DNA from: JBBSEZ01 sp038239195
Lineage (GTDB): Bacteria > Planctomycetota > Planctomycetia > Gemmatales > Gemmataceae
Length of the DNA: 6,265 nt
Reading direction: 5' to 3'
Assembly (NCBI GenBank): GCA_038239195.1
Contig: JBBSEZ010000529.1
Coordinates: 1 to 6,265 of the forward strand
Shown: positions 1-5,945 of the stretch, in pieces
Numbering within the stretch: position 1 is the first letter of the stretch
How the letters are laid out: every line of letters starts with the position of its first letter
Translations under genes and position numbers: made by a program
The notes under the pieces: generated by a model
What the model saw: the letters and a program-made list of their open reading frames with translations, nothing else
What the model was told of the DNA's origin: nothing
The model's database searches: none

Positions 1-916
1 ACGAGGCGCGAGCATGGCTGGTTTCCCAGAGGCGTTCTCTGTGTTTTCCACCCAGCTTGCTTACGCCTTTTCGGGCTTCTTGTCTTCTTCCCCACCTGTT
101 CTCCTTGCGGTCCTTGCTCCGACAAACTCGGAATGCGCCCTCTTTGGACAAATCGAGGGCGTTCGCCAGGCGAGACGACGTGAGCAGCCCGAAGGCTTGC
201 TCGGTGAAGTGATCCATCCCCTTCATCGTCCCGGTGACGTCGAGATCGCGGCGCAAGCCATCGAAGCTCGCGAGCAACGTTTTTCGATCGGCAAGCCGTT
301 CCATCGCGATGCCCCGGAGCACCATGTCTTCGCGCGACGGGCCCATCGGGCGGAAGGGGGCCAACGACGTTCCGAGGAACCCGGGGCCGGGCTCGTTGTA
401 GGGGCCGTGCGTGCAGGTGTAGCACAGGCTGAGGAAAGGCGGGGTGGCGCGATCGACCGCCCCTTGCACCTTGGCGACGACGGAGCCGAACTGAGGCCAC
501 CCTCCCGAGGGAGTGGGCTTGCGGGGATGGTGTCCGTTGAACACCTGGATGGCGTCGTGGTCGCTCTGGTTGCCGACGAGGGACCGCACCACCGCCAGCT
601 TGTCCGCGATTCGGGCCAGGCGCGGAAACGCCTCGCAGATCTGGATCCCGGTGACGTTGGTGGCGATGGGCCGCCAGGGGCCGGCAATTTCTTTGGGGGC
701 GTGGGGCTTCAGATCGAACATGTCCTGATGCGGAGGCCCTCCGACCAGGTAGATCAGAATGACCGATTTCTGCGACGACCGAACGCCGGCGGACGCCTCG
801 GCCCGCAAGAGCTCCGGAAGCGTGAGGCCCCCGAGCCCGAGCGCGCCGATCTGGAGAAACCTTCGCCGCGACAACCGATTCGTCGCAGCGGCCCCGGGAA
901 GGCATCGACCGATCAT
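1..916 (-). CDS. DUF1501 family Tat-exported protein, partial and probably truncated
   Basis: I read this on the minus strand from an ATG at 916-914; the frame stays open to the window edge (305 codons). A purine-rich GGAGAG lies five bases before the ATG and supports the start. Residues 14-24 are a twin-arginine motif (RLSRRRFLQIG) followed by a Gly/Leu-rich stretch and PELLRAEA, so export by the Tat system is expected. Further motifs typical of DUF1501 (sulfatase-like, alkaline-phosphatase-fold) proteins of planctomycetes are VILIYLVGGPPHQDMFDLKP, DKLAVVRSLVGNQSDHDA, FNGHHPRKPTPSGGWPQFGS and FTEQAFGLLTSSRLANALDL. The biochemical role of the family is not established. After residue 259 (LDLSKE, near base 140) the expected continuation, roughly RYG then FLMARRLVEAGARVVT, is absent from all three minus-strand frames. 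What follows is a Lys/Arg-rich, purine-rich stretch. Members are usually about 450-500 residues, so the gene is probably broken here; an unusual C-terminus beyond the edge is the alternative. Confidence 0.85.
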   Translation of the reverse strand, partial: MIGRCLPGAAATNRLSRRRFLQIGALGLGGLTLPELLRAEASAGVRSSQKSVILIYLVGGPPHQDMFDLKPHAPKEIAGPWRPIATNVTGIQICEAFPRLARIADKLAVVRSLVGNQSDHDAIQVFNGHHPRKPTPSGGWPQFGSVVAKVQGAVDRATPPFLSLCYTCTHGPYNEPGPGFLGTSLAPFRPMGPSREDMVLRGIAMERLADRKTLLASFDGLRRDLDVTGTMKGMDHFTEQAFGLLTSSRLANALDLSKEGAFRVCRSKDRKENRWGRRQEARKGVSKLGGKHRERLWETSHARAS

Positions 917-1033
917 CGGCGCTCTCCAGCGAAACGGAATCGAGCAAGGTGGGTGAGGACGGCCGTCATCGTAACCTTCGGTGCGCGAAACAGCCAAGCG
1001 TTTCCCTGCGCGGTCTGGGCGGGGGCGAGGCAA

Positions 1034-1118
1034 CGATTCCGGGAGGGCCCCGCCAAGCCGCAAGCGGCGTGCTTCGAGTGCCCGCCGCTTGCGGCTTGGC
1101 GATTAGCGCCCGGAATCG
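1034..1118 (+). repeat. Palindromic spacer repeat, copy 1 (best preserved)
   Basis: The inner arms 1051-1069 (cgccaagccgcaagcggcg) and 1083-1101 are perfect 19-base reverse complements around a 13-base loop (1070-1082). Outside them, after 7 bases on each side, 1034-1043 (cgattccggg) and 1109-1118 (cccggaatcg) form a second perfect 10-base stem. The element lies between the stop of the minus-strand gene 1134-1523 and the start of the DUF1501 gene, so a transcript crossing it could fold into a long hairpin. Two more copies in this window show it is an interspersed element. Whether it is a REP-like or MITE-like sequence, or acts as an attenuator or terminator, cannot be decided here. There is no U-tract typical of an intrinsic terminator. 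Confidence 0.9.
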
Positions 1119-1133
1119 GGAAGGCGCCTCGCG

Positions 1134-1523
1134 TCAGGCCCAGCGCATCGACTGAAGGGTCGCCACCAGTTCGGGTCGCATGACCCACTCGAAGTGGCCG
1201 TCGAGCGCCCCCTCGGGGCCCGCCTTGCCGTAGGCCAGTGCCGGCCACCAGCGGACGGCACCGCTCGGCCGCGGGTCGGGAGCGTAGCCCAGGGCGTCCG
1301 CGAGCCAGTGGGCGAACGTGCCGTACCGCAGGTTCGCCGCGCTGTAGGTGGCGAGGCCTGCCGCCTCCGCCAGTCGCGTGGCGGTGATCGTGTGGTCCGG
1401 CGCCCGGCAATGAGCCTGGAGCATGGCGAGGTGGGCGTCGCTCATGCGGTCCCTCACCGCGAGCAACGCCGCCCGGTATTGCTCGGGGGTGGCGATGGCC
1501 GTCGTGTCGCTGAAATCCGTCAC
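1134..1523 (-). CDS. Conserved uncharacterised protein, resembling a domain often fused to HNH endonucleases
   Basis: The protein has 129 residues. I chose the GTG at 1523-1521 because AAGGA lies seven bases upstream; the frame is open further upstream to an ATG at 1661, but that extension runs through a spacer repeat and is Arg-rich, so it is probably not coding. The sequence contains TPEQYRAALLAVRDRMSDAH, then APDHTITATRLAEAAG, then YSAANLRYGTFAHWLADALG, and ends HFEWVMRPELVATLQSMRW. From memory of the family, this series (helical start, H-T-x-T-A-x-x-L-A, A-x-N-L-x-Y-G, E-W-x-x-R-P-E-L at the end) recurs in proteins that carry a C-terminal HNH nuclease domain. No HNH motif is present here, so it is either a stand-alone version or a protein of unknown role. 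No function is assigned. It is the nearest upstream gene to DUF1501 on the same strand, but the 217-base gap with a hairpin argues against tight coupling. Confidence 0.82.
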   Translation of the reverse strand: MTDFSDTTAIATPEQYRAALLAVRDRMSDAHLAMLQAHCRAPDHTITATRLAEAAGLATYSAANLRYGTFAHWLADALGYAPDPRPSGAVRWWPALAYGKAGPEGALDGHFEWVMRPELVATLQSMRWA

Positions 1524-1553
1524 GGGAATGTCCTTTCTCTCAAAAGCGCTATT

Positions 1554-1579
1554 TGCCTGGCGACGAGCTCGCCCAGGCA
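1554..1579. repeat. Short inverted repeat upstream of the 1523 start
   Basis: Seven-base arms tgcctgg (1554-1560) and ccaggca (1573-1579) surround a 12-base loop that itself contains the palindrome cgagctcg (1564-1571). It lies about 30 bases upstream of the GTG at 1523, where an operator or a 5' leader hairpin could sit. The arms are short enough to occur by chance in GC-rich DNA, so the regulatory reading is weak. Confidence 0.3.
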
Positions 1580-1655
1580 CCATCCTCGCTGTCCGACAGC
1601 CTCCCGTCAAGCACGTTCCGCGCTTCGACCTGCCGCAGGTGGGCAGTTCGCTTCT

Positions 1656-1722
1656 CGCCAAGCCGCAAGCGGCGGGCCCTCGACGTACGCCGCTCGAGGC
1701 TTAGGGGGGCGCTCCCGAATCG
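1656..1722 (+). repeat. Palindromic spacer repeat, copy 3 (degenerate)
   Basis: The left arm 1656-1674 is identical to the 19-base arm of copy 1. After a 13-base loop, 1688-1706 matches the copy 1 right arm with four differences. Seven bases later, cccgaatcg (1714-1722) corresponds to the outer right arm of copy 1 with one base missing. The outer left arm is not recognisable. The arm-loop-arm-gap spacing is the same as in copy 1 and the orientation is the same, so this is a decayed member of the same family. Confidence 0.78.
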
Positions 1723-1896
1723 AGTTGCAGGCCCCCTTTCCGTACGACGTTTCCGCTCGGGGAGCCTGGTCCGAGGGCCCGCCGCGGTCTTTTGGGCTGG
1801 ATGCCCCGTTGCCGTCAAGTTGGTAGGGCGCGGCGGTCGATGCGGCCTGTACCATGCGCGACGTTCCAGGTGCCCCGGTGAGAAAGTAGGCCAATC

Positions 1897-2397
1897 ATGC
1901 CGCAGACGAGAGTCGTCTTTGACGCGAACCTCGATCCCGATCACGCGGCGTCGCTGGCCGTGCTGGTCGAACTGGAGGCCCGCTGGGAGAACTTGCGGAC
2001 CGTCTCCTGGCGGCCCCCGGAGGTGCGGCTCAGCGCCGAGGACCTCCGCGGCAAGCAGAAAGCCTACGACGCCTTCCGCGCGAAGTTGGCGGCGCACAAC
2101 AAGCGGTACGCGCCTCCCCACGTGCCCGAGTTGCTGCTCAACACGCCCGCCCGGCTGGGGGCGTGGTGCCGGGCGATGGGGGAGCTCTACGCGCGCCTTG
2201 CGGAGGGCGCGCAGGCCCACTGCCCGGTCCACCTCCTGGAGAAGGCCTACCGCTGGGCCGACCGGGTGGCCGGCAAGAGCAACCAGGGCCCCACGTACCG
2301 GCCGGCCCCCATCGGGACGGTCCCGGACGCCGTCCGGGCCCTGGAGGCACTGGCCCAGTGGTGCGCGGAACTGGACGCGGCCCTGCCGGCCGCGTGA
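1897..2397 (+). CDS. Uncharacterised small soluble protein
   Basis: The protein has 166 residues with no signal peptide or membrane segment, so a cytoplasmic location is likely. The ATG at 1897 is preceded by a weak GTAGG, six bases away. The composition is coding-like: helical, with alternating charged and aliphatic residues. Notable segments are VVFDANLDPDHAASLAVLVE at the N-terminus, a central KQKAYDAFRAKLAAHNKRY, then VPELLLNTPARLGAWCRAMG, HCPVHLLEKAYRWADRV, and a C-terminal ALEALAQWCAELD. I recall similar short proteins from planctomycete genomes but cannot name a family or function. The two Cys and the His are not arranged as an obvious metal site. It is divergent from the 1523 gene and convergent with the DUF2834 gene, so it appears monocistronic. 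Confidence 0.8.
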   Translation: MPQTRVVFDANLDPDHAASLAVLVELEARWENLRTVSWRPPEVRLSAEDLRGKQKAYDAFRAKLAAHNKRYAPPHVPELLLNTPARLGAWCRAMGELYARLAEGAQAHCPVHLLEKAYRWADRVAGKSNQGPTYRPAPIGTVPDAVRALEALAQWCAELDAALPAA

Positions 2398-2469
2398 CGC
2401 CGAGCGGACGCGCTTCGCGAGCGGCCCAGGACGAGGGCCAGGCACGAGGCCCTGGCCAACTCCACAACC

Positions 2470-2892
2470 TCAAACGCCTCGGGAGGCGTGCCCGGCCTCG
2501 TCCGGGGGCCTGCCCGCCCGGAGGGCCCGCAATTGCCGCTCGCGCATGAGCAGGAACAGCGGGCACGCGAAGGCAAACGCGACCGCGAACGTCGCAGCCA
2601 CGTAGGCCCACCCGTGCCGCATCCGCAGCCGCCGCGCATCGAGAACCATCCACACGAGCACCGGCGTGGTGCCGATCAAAAAATCCGACGTCAGAGAGCT
2701 CGCCAGGGGCGTCGCGAACCCCCCAGCGATCAGCCCATGCGGCGTAATCAACTCGCCGGAATCGACCATGAATCGGACGTTGAAGTACCAGGGGACGATC
2801 GCCCCGGCGGCGGCGAACAGGCCATAGCAAACCATCAGCGGTGTGGCCCTGTTTTCCCGCACACCACGACCGTTCGGCGAGCCCTTTACCAT
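2470..2892 (-). CDS. DUF2834 family small integral membrane protein
   Basis: The protein has 140 residues from the ATG at 2892. A GGAGG lies 12 bases upstream, which is rather far. The internal ATG at 2835 (MVCYGLF) gives 121 residues starting directly at the first membrane helix and is a credible alternative. Three hydrophobic segments are visible at roughly residues 20-38, 66-85 and 94-116. Diagnostic stretches are IVPWYFNVRFMVDSG, SDFLIGTTPVLVWMVLDARR and FACPLFLLMRERQL. The last, an aromatic/Pro turn followed by LLMRER at the end of helix 3, is typical of DUF2834, a family of unknown function in bacteria. The C-terminal tail is short and charged. The frame is open upstream to 3237, but that part crosses repeat copy 2 and looks non-coding. 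The gene is convergent with 1897-2397, with 72 bases between the stops. Confidence 0.88.
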   Translation of the reverse strand: MVKGSPNGRGVRENRATPLMVCYGLFAAAGAIVPWYFNVRFMVDSGELITPHGLIAGGFATPLASSLTSDFLIGTTPVLVWMVLDARRLRMRHGWAYVAATFAVAFAFACPLFLLMRERQLRALRAGRPPDEAGHASRGV

Positions 2893-3235
2893 GGAAAGTC
2901 GCTGCCTCCGTTCCCAAGCCAACGACCTCCCAGCCTGGCGCGCTGGAAGGGACCGAACGTCCAGAAAGCGAACGTCTGAGGCCTTCCCATCCAGGGCCCA
3001 GCGACAGCGAAAAGCACAGAGCTCGATCGCTGCGTGTGTGTGGCCAACGATCCGGGAGGGCCCCGCCAAGCCGCAAGCGGCGAGCCCTGGCGCAATTCCG
3101 GTTGCGGCTTGGCGAGCCGCGCTCCCGGAATGCTTGCCACTCCCGTTTGCTGCCGGGGCTGAAGAGGGCCTCGCCGATGCGAGCCCTCGCTCAACAGAGA
3201 CCGCGGCTGCGTAACCTCTGGAGGGACAGGGAGGC
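2893..3235. other. Gene-free spacer with repeat copy 2
   Basis: This region lies between the start of the DUF2834 gene and the first recognisable codons of the porin remnant. It holds repeat copy 2 (3048-3131). Several open frames cross it but show no family-like sequence and translate the repeat. The lost 5' part of the porin gene would be expected near the right end; in the frame that continues into the remnant there is a TAA at 3212-3214, with no ATG or GTG start after it. Confidence 0.55.
3048..3131 (+). repeat. Palindromic spacer repeat, copy 2
   Basis: The left arm 3064-3082 is identical to the 19-base arm of copy 1. A 13-base loop follows, and the right arm 3096-3114 differs from the copy 1 arm at three positions, leaving a 13-base perfect stem (3064-3076 with 3102-3114). 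The outer stem is ccgggag (3052-3058) with ctcccgg (3122-3128). The left flank caacgatccgggagggcccc matches copy 1 except for one missing T. The orientation is the same as in the other two copies. Confidence 0.88.
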
Positions 3236-3974
3236 ACGTGCCTCCGCTACGACGACTGGCTGCGCGGCTATGCCGAGTTTATCGACTCGACGATCTCCTT
3301 CAATCGGCAGCCGCCGCGAGCCAGCGAAGTAGATCGAGCGGACGTTCTCAAGCTGTTTCTCGACGTCAAACGGTGAGAGGATGGCTCGGGCGGCGCGCTC
3401 TGGGCGCGGGGGGGACGGCAGGAACTGGACTTCGGGAGCCAACGCCCGATCGGGGCGGCCGATTGGGCCAACGACCGCAATACGCTCGAGGGGGCAAAAG
3501 CGTTCTGGAGGAGCAAGAGCTGGGACGTCGACGTCTTTTGGGCCCTGCCGGTGCCGTTCGCCCGAACCGAGGCGGGCGTCCGCAACTCTCGCCCCTCGTC
3601 CCCTTCAACGTCAACGCCTTCGGCGCACGCGGGCTGGGCCGGCAAGACCATTGGCTTTGGCAGGTGGAAGGCGCCTACGAGTTTGGCCGCTTCTCCGGGA
3701 ACGTCCAGTCCGCAGGCTTCTTCGTCGCCGGCGCCGGCTATGCATGGAAGCGCCTGCCGTGGCGGCCGACCCTTTGGCTCTCCGACGATCGGGCCTCGGG
3801 CGACGACAATCCGAACGACCGTTTTTGCGGGACGTTCGACGTCCGGATACGTCTGACCTTTCACGCCGACCTGCTGGTGAGTGACGGACACCTCTTTGCC
3901 AGCAGTACCTTTCCAACACGGGCATCGGGAAGGACGCCGACTTCTCGTACGTGCAGCTCGCCTTCAGGTTTTGA
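3236..3974 (+). pseudogene. Decayed alginate-export (AlgE-like) outer-membrane porin gene
   Basis: Four pieces in the usual N-to-C order of planctomycete alginate-export domain proteins are visible. 3245-3373: YDDWLRGYAEFIDSTISFN, then DVLKLFLDVK. A TGA at 3374-3376 interrupts it, and the same frame continues with GRQELDFGSQRPIGAADWAN, NTLEGAKAFW and WDVDVFWALPVPF to about 3590. From about 3595 the next frame reads FNVNAFGARG, WLWQVEGAYEFGRF, FFVAGAGYAWKRLPW, ASGDDNPND and then FHADLLVSDGHLF, to about 3897. At 3903-3974 the third frame closes with QYLSNTGIGKDADFSYVQLA and FRF before TGA, an aromatic end typical of outer-membrane barrels. Intact members have about 450-550 residues; only about 245 codons remain. 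The signal peptide and N-terminus, a central block near 3590, and a block near 3850 (after GTF) are missing. One in-frame stop, two frame changes and several deletions make this a remnant, not an unusual gene. Intact members form porins, some for exporting or taking up polysaccharides; this one should give no product. Confidence 0.82.
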
Positions 3975-4079
3975 GGCCCGGCCCCGCGACCGATGCGCCC
4001 CGTCTAGCCAGGGAATGGCGCGCAGTTCCTCTGGGCCGTCCGAAGAGGTACATTGACGAGGGGCAAGTGATCCGGGTAG

Positions 4080-5864
4080 ATGACCGCTCGAGGAACACTT
4101 GAGACGATGAGCATCGCAGACGTCGGCAAATCTCCGGTCCCCTTTCGCTGGTCCAACCTGTCGGCGATGGCCGCGGGGGGGCTTTCCGCCATGCTGGGGC
4201 TGGCGGTCATGCTGGGGTGGCATACTCACAACGAGACGCTGTTGCAGATTCACCCGACCCTCGTCGCGATGGTCTACAACACGGCCCTGTGCTTCGCGCT
4301 TTGCGGCGCAGGGCTGCTGGCGCTTGCTTTCTCTCGGCCACCTCTGGCGCTGACTTCTGGGGCCGTGGCGATGGGTTTCGGCCTCTTCAACCTGATCCAA
4401 CAGACATTCGGGGTGGACCTGGGCATCGACGAGCTCCTGATGGAGGCCTGGCAAAAGACCGCCAACCCACACCCCGGGCGCATGGCCCCGCAAACGTCCC
4501 TGTGCTTTGTGCTCACGGGGGCGGCCTTGGCGCTCCGCAGCGGGCCCGCCCTGCTGGCGCGGCGGTCCCTTCTGGTGGGGGTGGCAGGCTCCATCGTCGT
4601 GGCCCTGGGATCGATCTCCCTTTTTGGCCGCCTGTTCGACATTGATACCTCGGGTTGGCGAGGCTTCCTCGCCATGGCCCCTCATACAGCCGTTGGTTTT
4701 GCAGTCCTTGGGGTCGGCCTGATGGCTCTGGCGTGGAGCGATGGCCGGGACGAAGAGACGGGCGCGCCGCGCTGGCTCCCCGTTCCGGTGGGCGTCGGCG
4801 CCCTGGCGGCCGCGCTCTGCTTGTGGCAGGCCATGATCGCCCAGGAGCAGACGCAGGTCGAGCGGATCGAGCGGGCCCTCGCGTCCGAAGGGACGAGAAT
4901 GCAGGATGCCCAGAAGGCCCAGTTGCTGGCCGAGGCCCGGTCCTCGCTCCCCCAACTCGTGTTGGCGGTGGGGCTCCTGGTGGCTTCGCTGCTGGCGGCG
5001 ACGGTCTACCTCGCGCAGACGGCGCGGCTTCGGCTCGAGACCATCCGGGGCGCGGTCGGCAAGCTCTCCGCGACGAGTGCGGGCCTCCTGGCGAACGCTT
5101 CGCAGCGGACCGCAGGCGCCCAGCAGCAAGCCGCCGCGGTCGCCGAGACCTTGACCAGCGTGGCCGAGGTTACCCAGACGGCCACGCAAGCGGCGCAACG
5201 GGTCAAGGAGGTTGGCGCGCAGGCGACGGCGGCCGCGGCGGTCGGCAAGGACGGCCGCCAGGCGGTCGAAGACTCGATCGTCGCCATGAAGACCGTACAG
5301 ACGCAGATGAAGGCCATCGCGGAGACCATCCTGACACTGGTCGAGCAGGCGCAGACCATTGGCGAGATCATCGCCACGGTCAACTACCTTGCCGAGCAGA
5401 CCAACCTCCTCGCCCTCAACGCCGCCATCGAGGCGTCGCGGGCGGGCCAGCACGGCCGGGGGTTCGCCGTGGTGGCCAGCGAGGTGAAGGAACTGGCCGG
5501 GCAGTCGAAGACTGCGACGGCCCAGGTGCGGCAAATCCTGGCCAGGATCCAGGAGGCGACCAACGCCGCGGTCCTTTCCACCGAGCAGGGCACCAACGCG
5601 GTGGCCAGGGCGTCCAGGGTGACGGCTCGGGCCGGGGAGACGATCGCCACGCTCGCGGGCACCCTGGCCCAGACCGCGCAGACGGCGGCGCAGATCGTCG
5701 CGTCCGCGGTGCAGCAAGCGACGGGGATGGCCCAGGTCAACGAGGCCATGAAGAACATCGAGCGGGTCACGAGGGAGAACGAGGCGGCCGTCCAGGAGGT
5801 CGAGCAGGCGGCGGAGAACCTGAACGCGCTCAGCACCCATCTGGCGGGGCTCGCGTCGGCCTGA
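4080..5864 (+). CDS. Methyl-accepting chemotaxis protein with polytopic membrane sensor domain
   Basis: The protein has 594 residues from the ATG at 4080; the ATG at 4107 (585 residues) is equally plausible because neither has a well-placed ribosome site. The C-terminal half is a receptor signalling hairpin: two long Ala/Gln/Glu-rich helices (about 325-435 and 455-594) joined at the tip QTNLLALNAAIEASRAG followed by GRGFAVVASEVKELAGQS (439-476). The tip is what binds CheA and CheW in known receptors. The N-terminal half has hydrophobic helices near 31-47, 66-85, 92-110, 136-153, 162-184, 200-219, 233-252 and 291-312. Eight helices would place both ends in the cytoplasm, as the family requires. 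A 38-residue polar, probably periplasmic loop (about 253-290) sits before the last helix. There is no clear HAMP domain and no C-terminal pentapeptide for CheR/CheB. The sensor contains three related segments (58-83, 131-152, 196-219). The ligand is unknown. No other chemotaxis gene is present, so it is an orphan receptor here. Confidence 0.93.
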   Translation: MTARGTLETMSIADVGKSPVPFRWSNLSAMAAGGLSAMLGLAVMLGWHTHNETLLQIHPTLVAMVYNTALCFALCGAGLLALAFSRPPLALTSGAVAMGFGLFNLIQQTFGVDLGIDELLMEAWQKTANPHPGRMAPQTSLCFVLTGAALALRSGPALLARRSLLVGVAGSIVVALGSISLFGRLFDIDTSGWRGFLAMAPHTAVGFAVLGVGLMALAWSDGRDEETGAPRWLPVPVGVGALAAALCLWQAMIAQEQTQVERIERALASEGTRMQDAQKAQLLAEARSSLPQLVLAVGLLVASLLAATVYLAQTARLRLETIRGAVGKLSATSAGLLANASQRTAGAQQQAAAVAETLTSVAEVTQTATQAAQRVKEVGAQATAAAAVGKDGRQAVEDSIVAMKTVQTQMKAIAETILTLVEQAQTIGEIIATVNYLAEQTNLLALNAAIEASRAGQHGRGFAVVASEVKELAGQSKTATAQVRQILARIQEATNAAVLSTEQGTNAVARASRVTARAGETIATLAGTLAQTAQTAAQIVASAVQQATGMAQVNEAMKNIERVTRENEAAVQEVEQAAENLNALSTHLAGLASA

Positions 5865-5945
5865 CGGGCAAGGCTTGGGAGAGGGACTCGGCGGGGGGCC
5901 GCGGGCGCTGACGTTGTGGATGGTCGCGAGATGGCAAAGAACTGC

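Larger units (their letters stand above)
1524..1896. other. Divergent gene-free spacer
   Basis: This 373-base region separates the minus-strand gene starting at 1523 from the plus-strand gene starting at 1897, so promoters for both should lie here. Open frames cross it in several phases, but none shows recognisable protein sequence and they pass through a palindromic repeat. It holds repeat copy 3 (1656-1722) and a short inverted repeat (1554-1579) just upstream of the 1523 start. I see no convincing -35/-10 pair. Confidence 0.6.

Noticed and set aside
14..1183. 389-codon open frame on the plus strand
   Set aside because: It is antisense to the Tat-motif DUF1501 gene, runs through palindromic repeat copy 1, and has no protein-like pattern.
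2434..2457. Hairpin between the convergent genes (ggccagg 2436-2442 with cctggcc 2451-2457) as a bidirectional terminator
   Set aside because: The stem is only seven bases, an alternative pairing competes (agggcc 2434-2439 with ggccct 2448-2453), and there is no T-tract on either strand.
1553..2605. 350-codon open frame on the plus strand
   Set aside because: It crosses the spacer repeat and overlaps the 1897-2397 gene in another frame; Arg/Pro/Ser-rich shadow sequence.
1034..3131. The three palindromic repeats as a CRISPR array or IS terminal repeats
   Set aside because: The copies are 500-1400 bases apart with genes between them, in the same orientation, each internally palindromic. There is no regular spacing, transposase or target duplication.
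3238..4056. 272-codon open frame read as an intact gene
   Set aside because: Only its middle (about 3595-3897) is porin-like. The flanking porin sequence lies in the other two plus-strand frames, so the continuous frame is a by-product of frameshifts.
4053..4082. TTGACG ... TAGATG as a promoter for the chemoreceptor gene
   Set aside because: The -35-like box is good, but the -10-like box is weak and overlaps the first possible ATG. It would be compatible only with the 4107 start, so it is too uncertain to list.
3861..5840. 659-codon open frame on the minus strand opposite the chemoreceptor
   Set aside because: It is the antisense shadow of a GC-rich gene: Arg/Gly/Leu/His-rich without family motifs, while the plus strand gives an unmistakable receptor.
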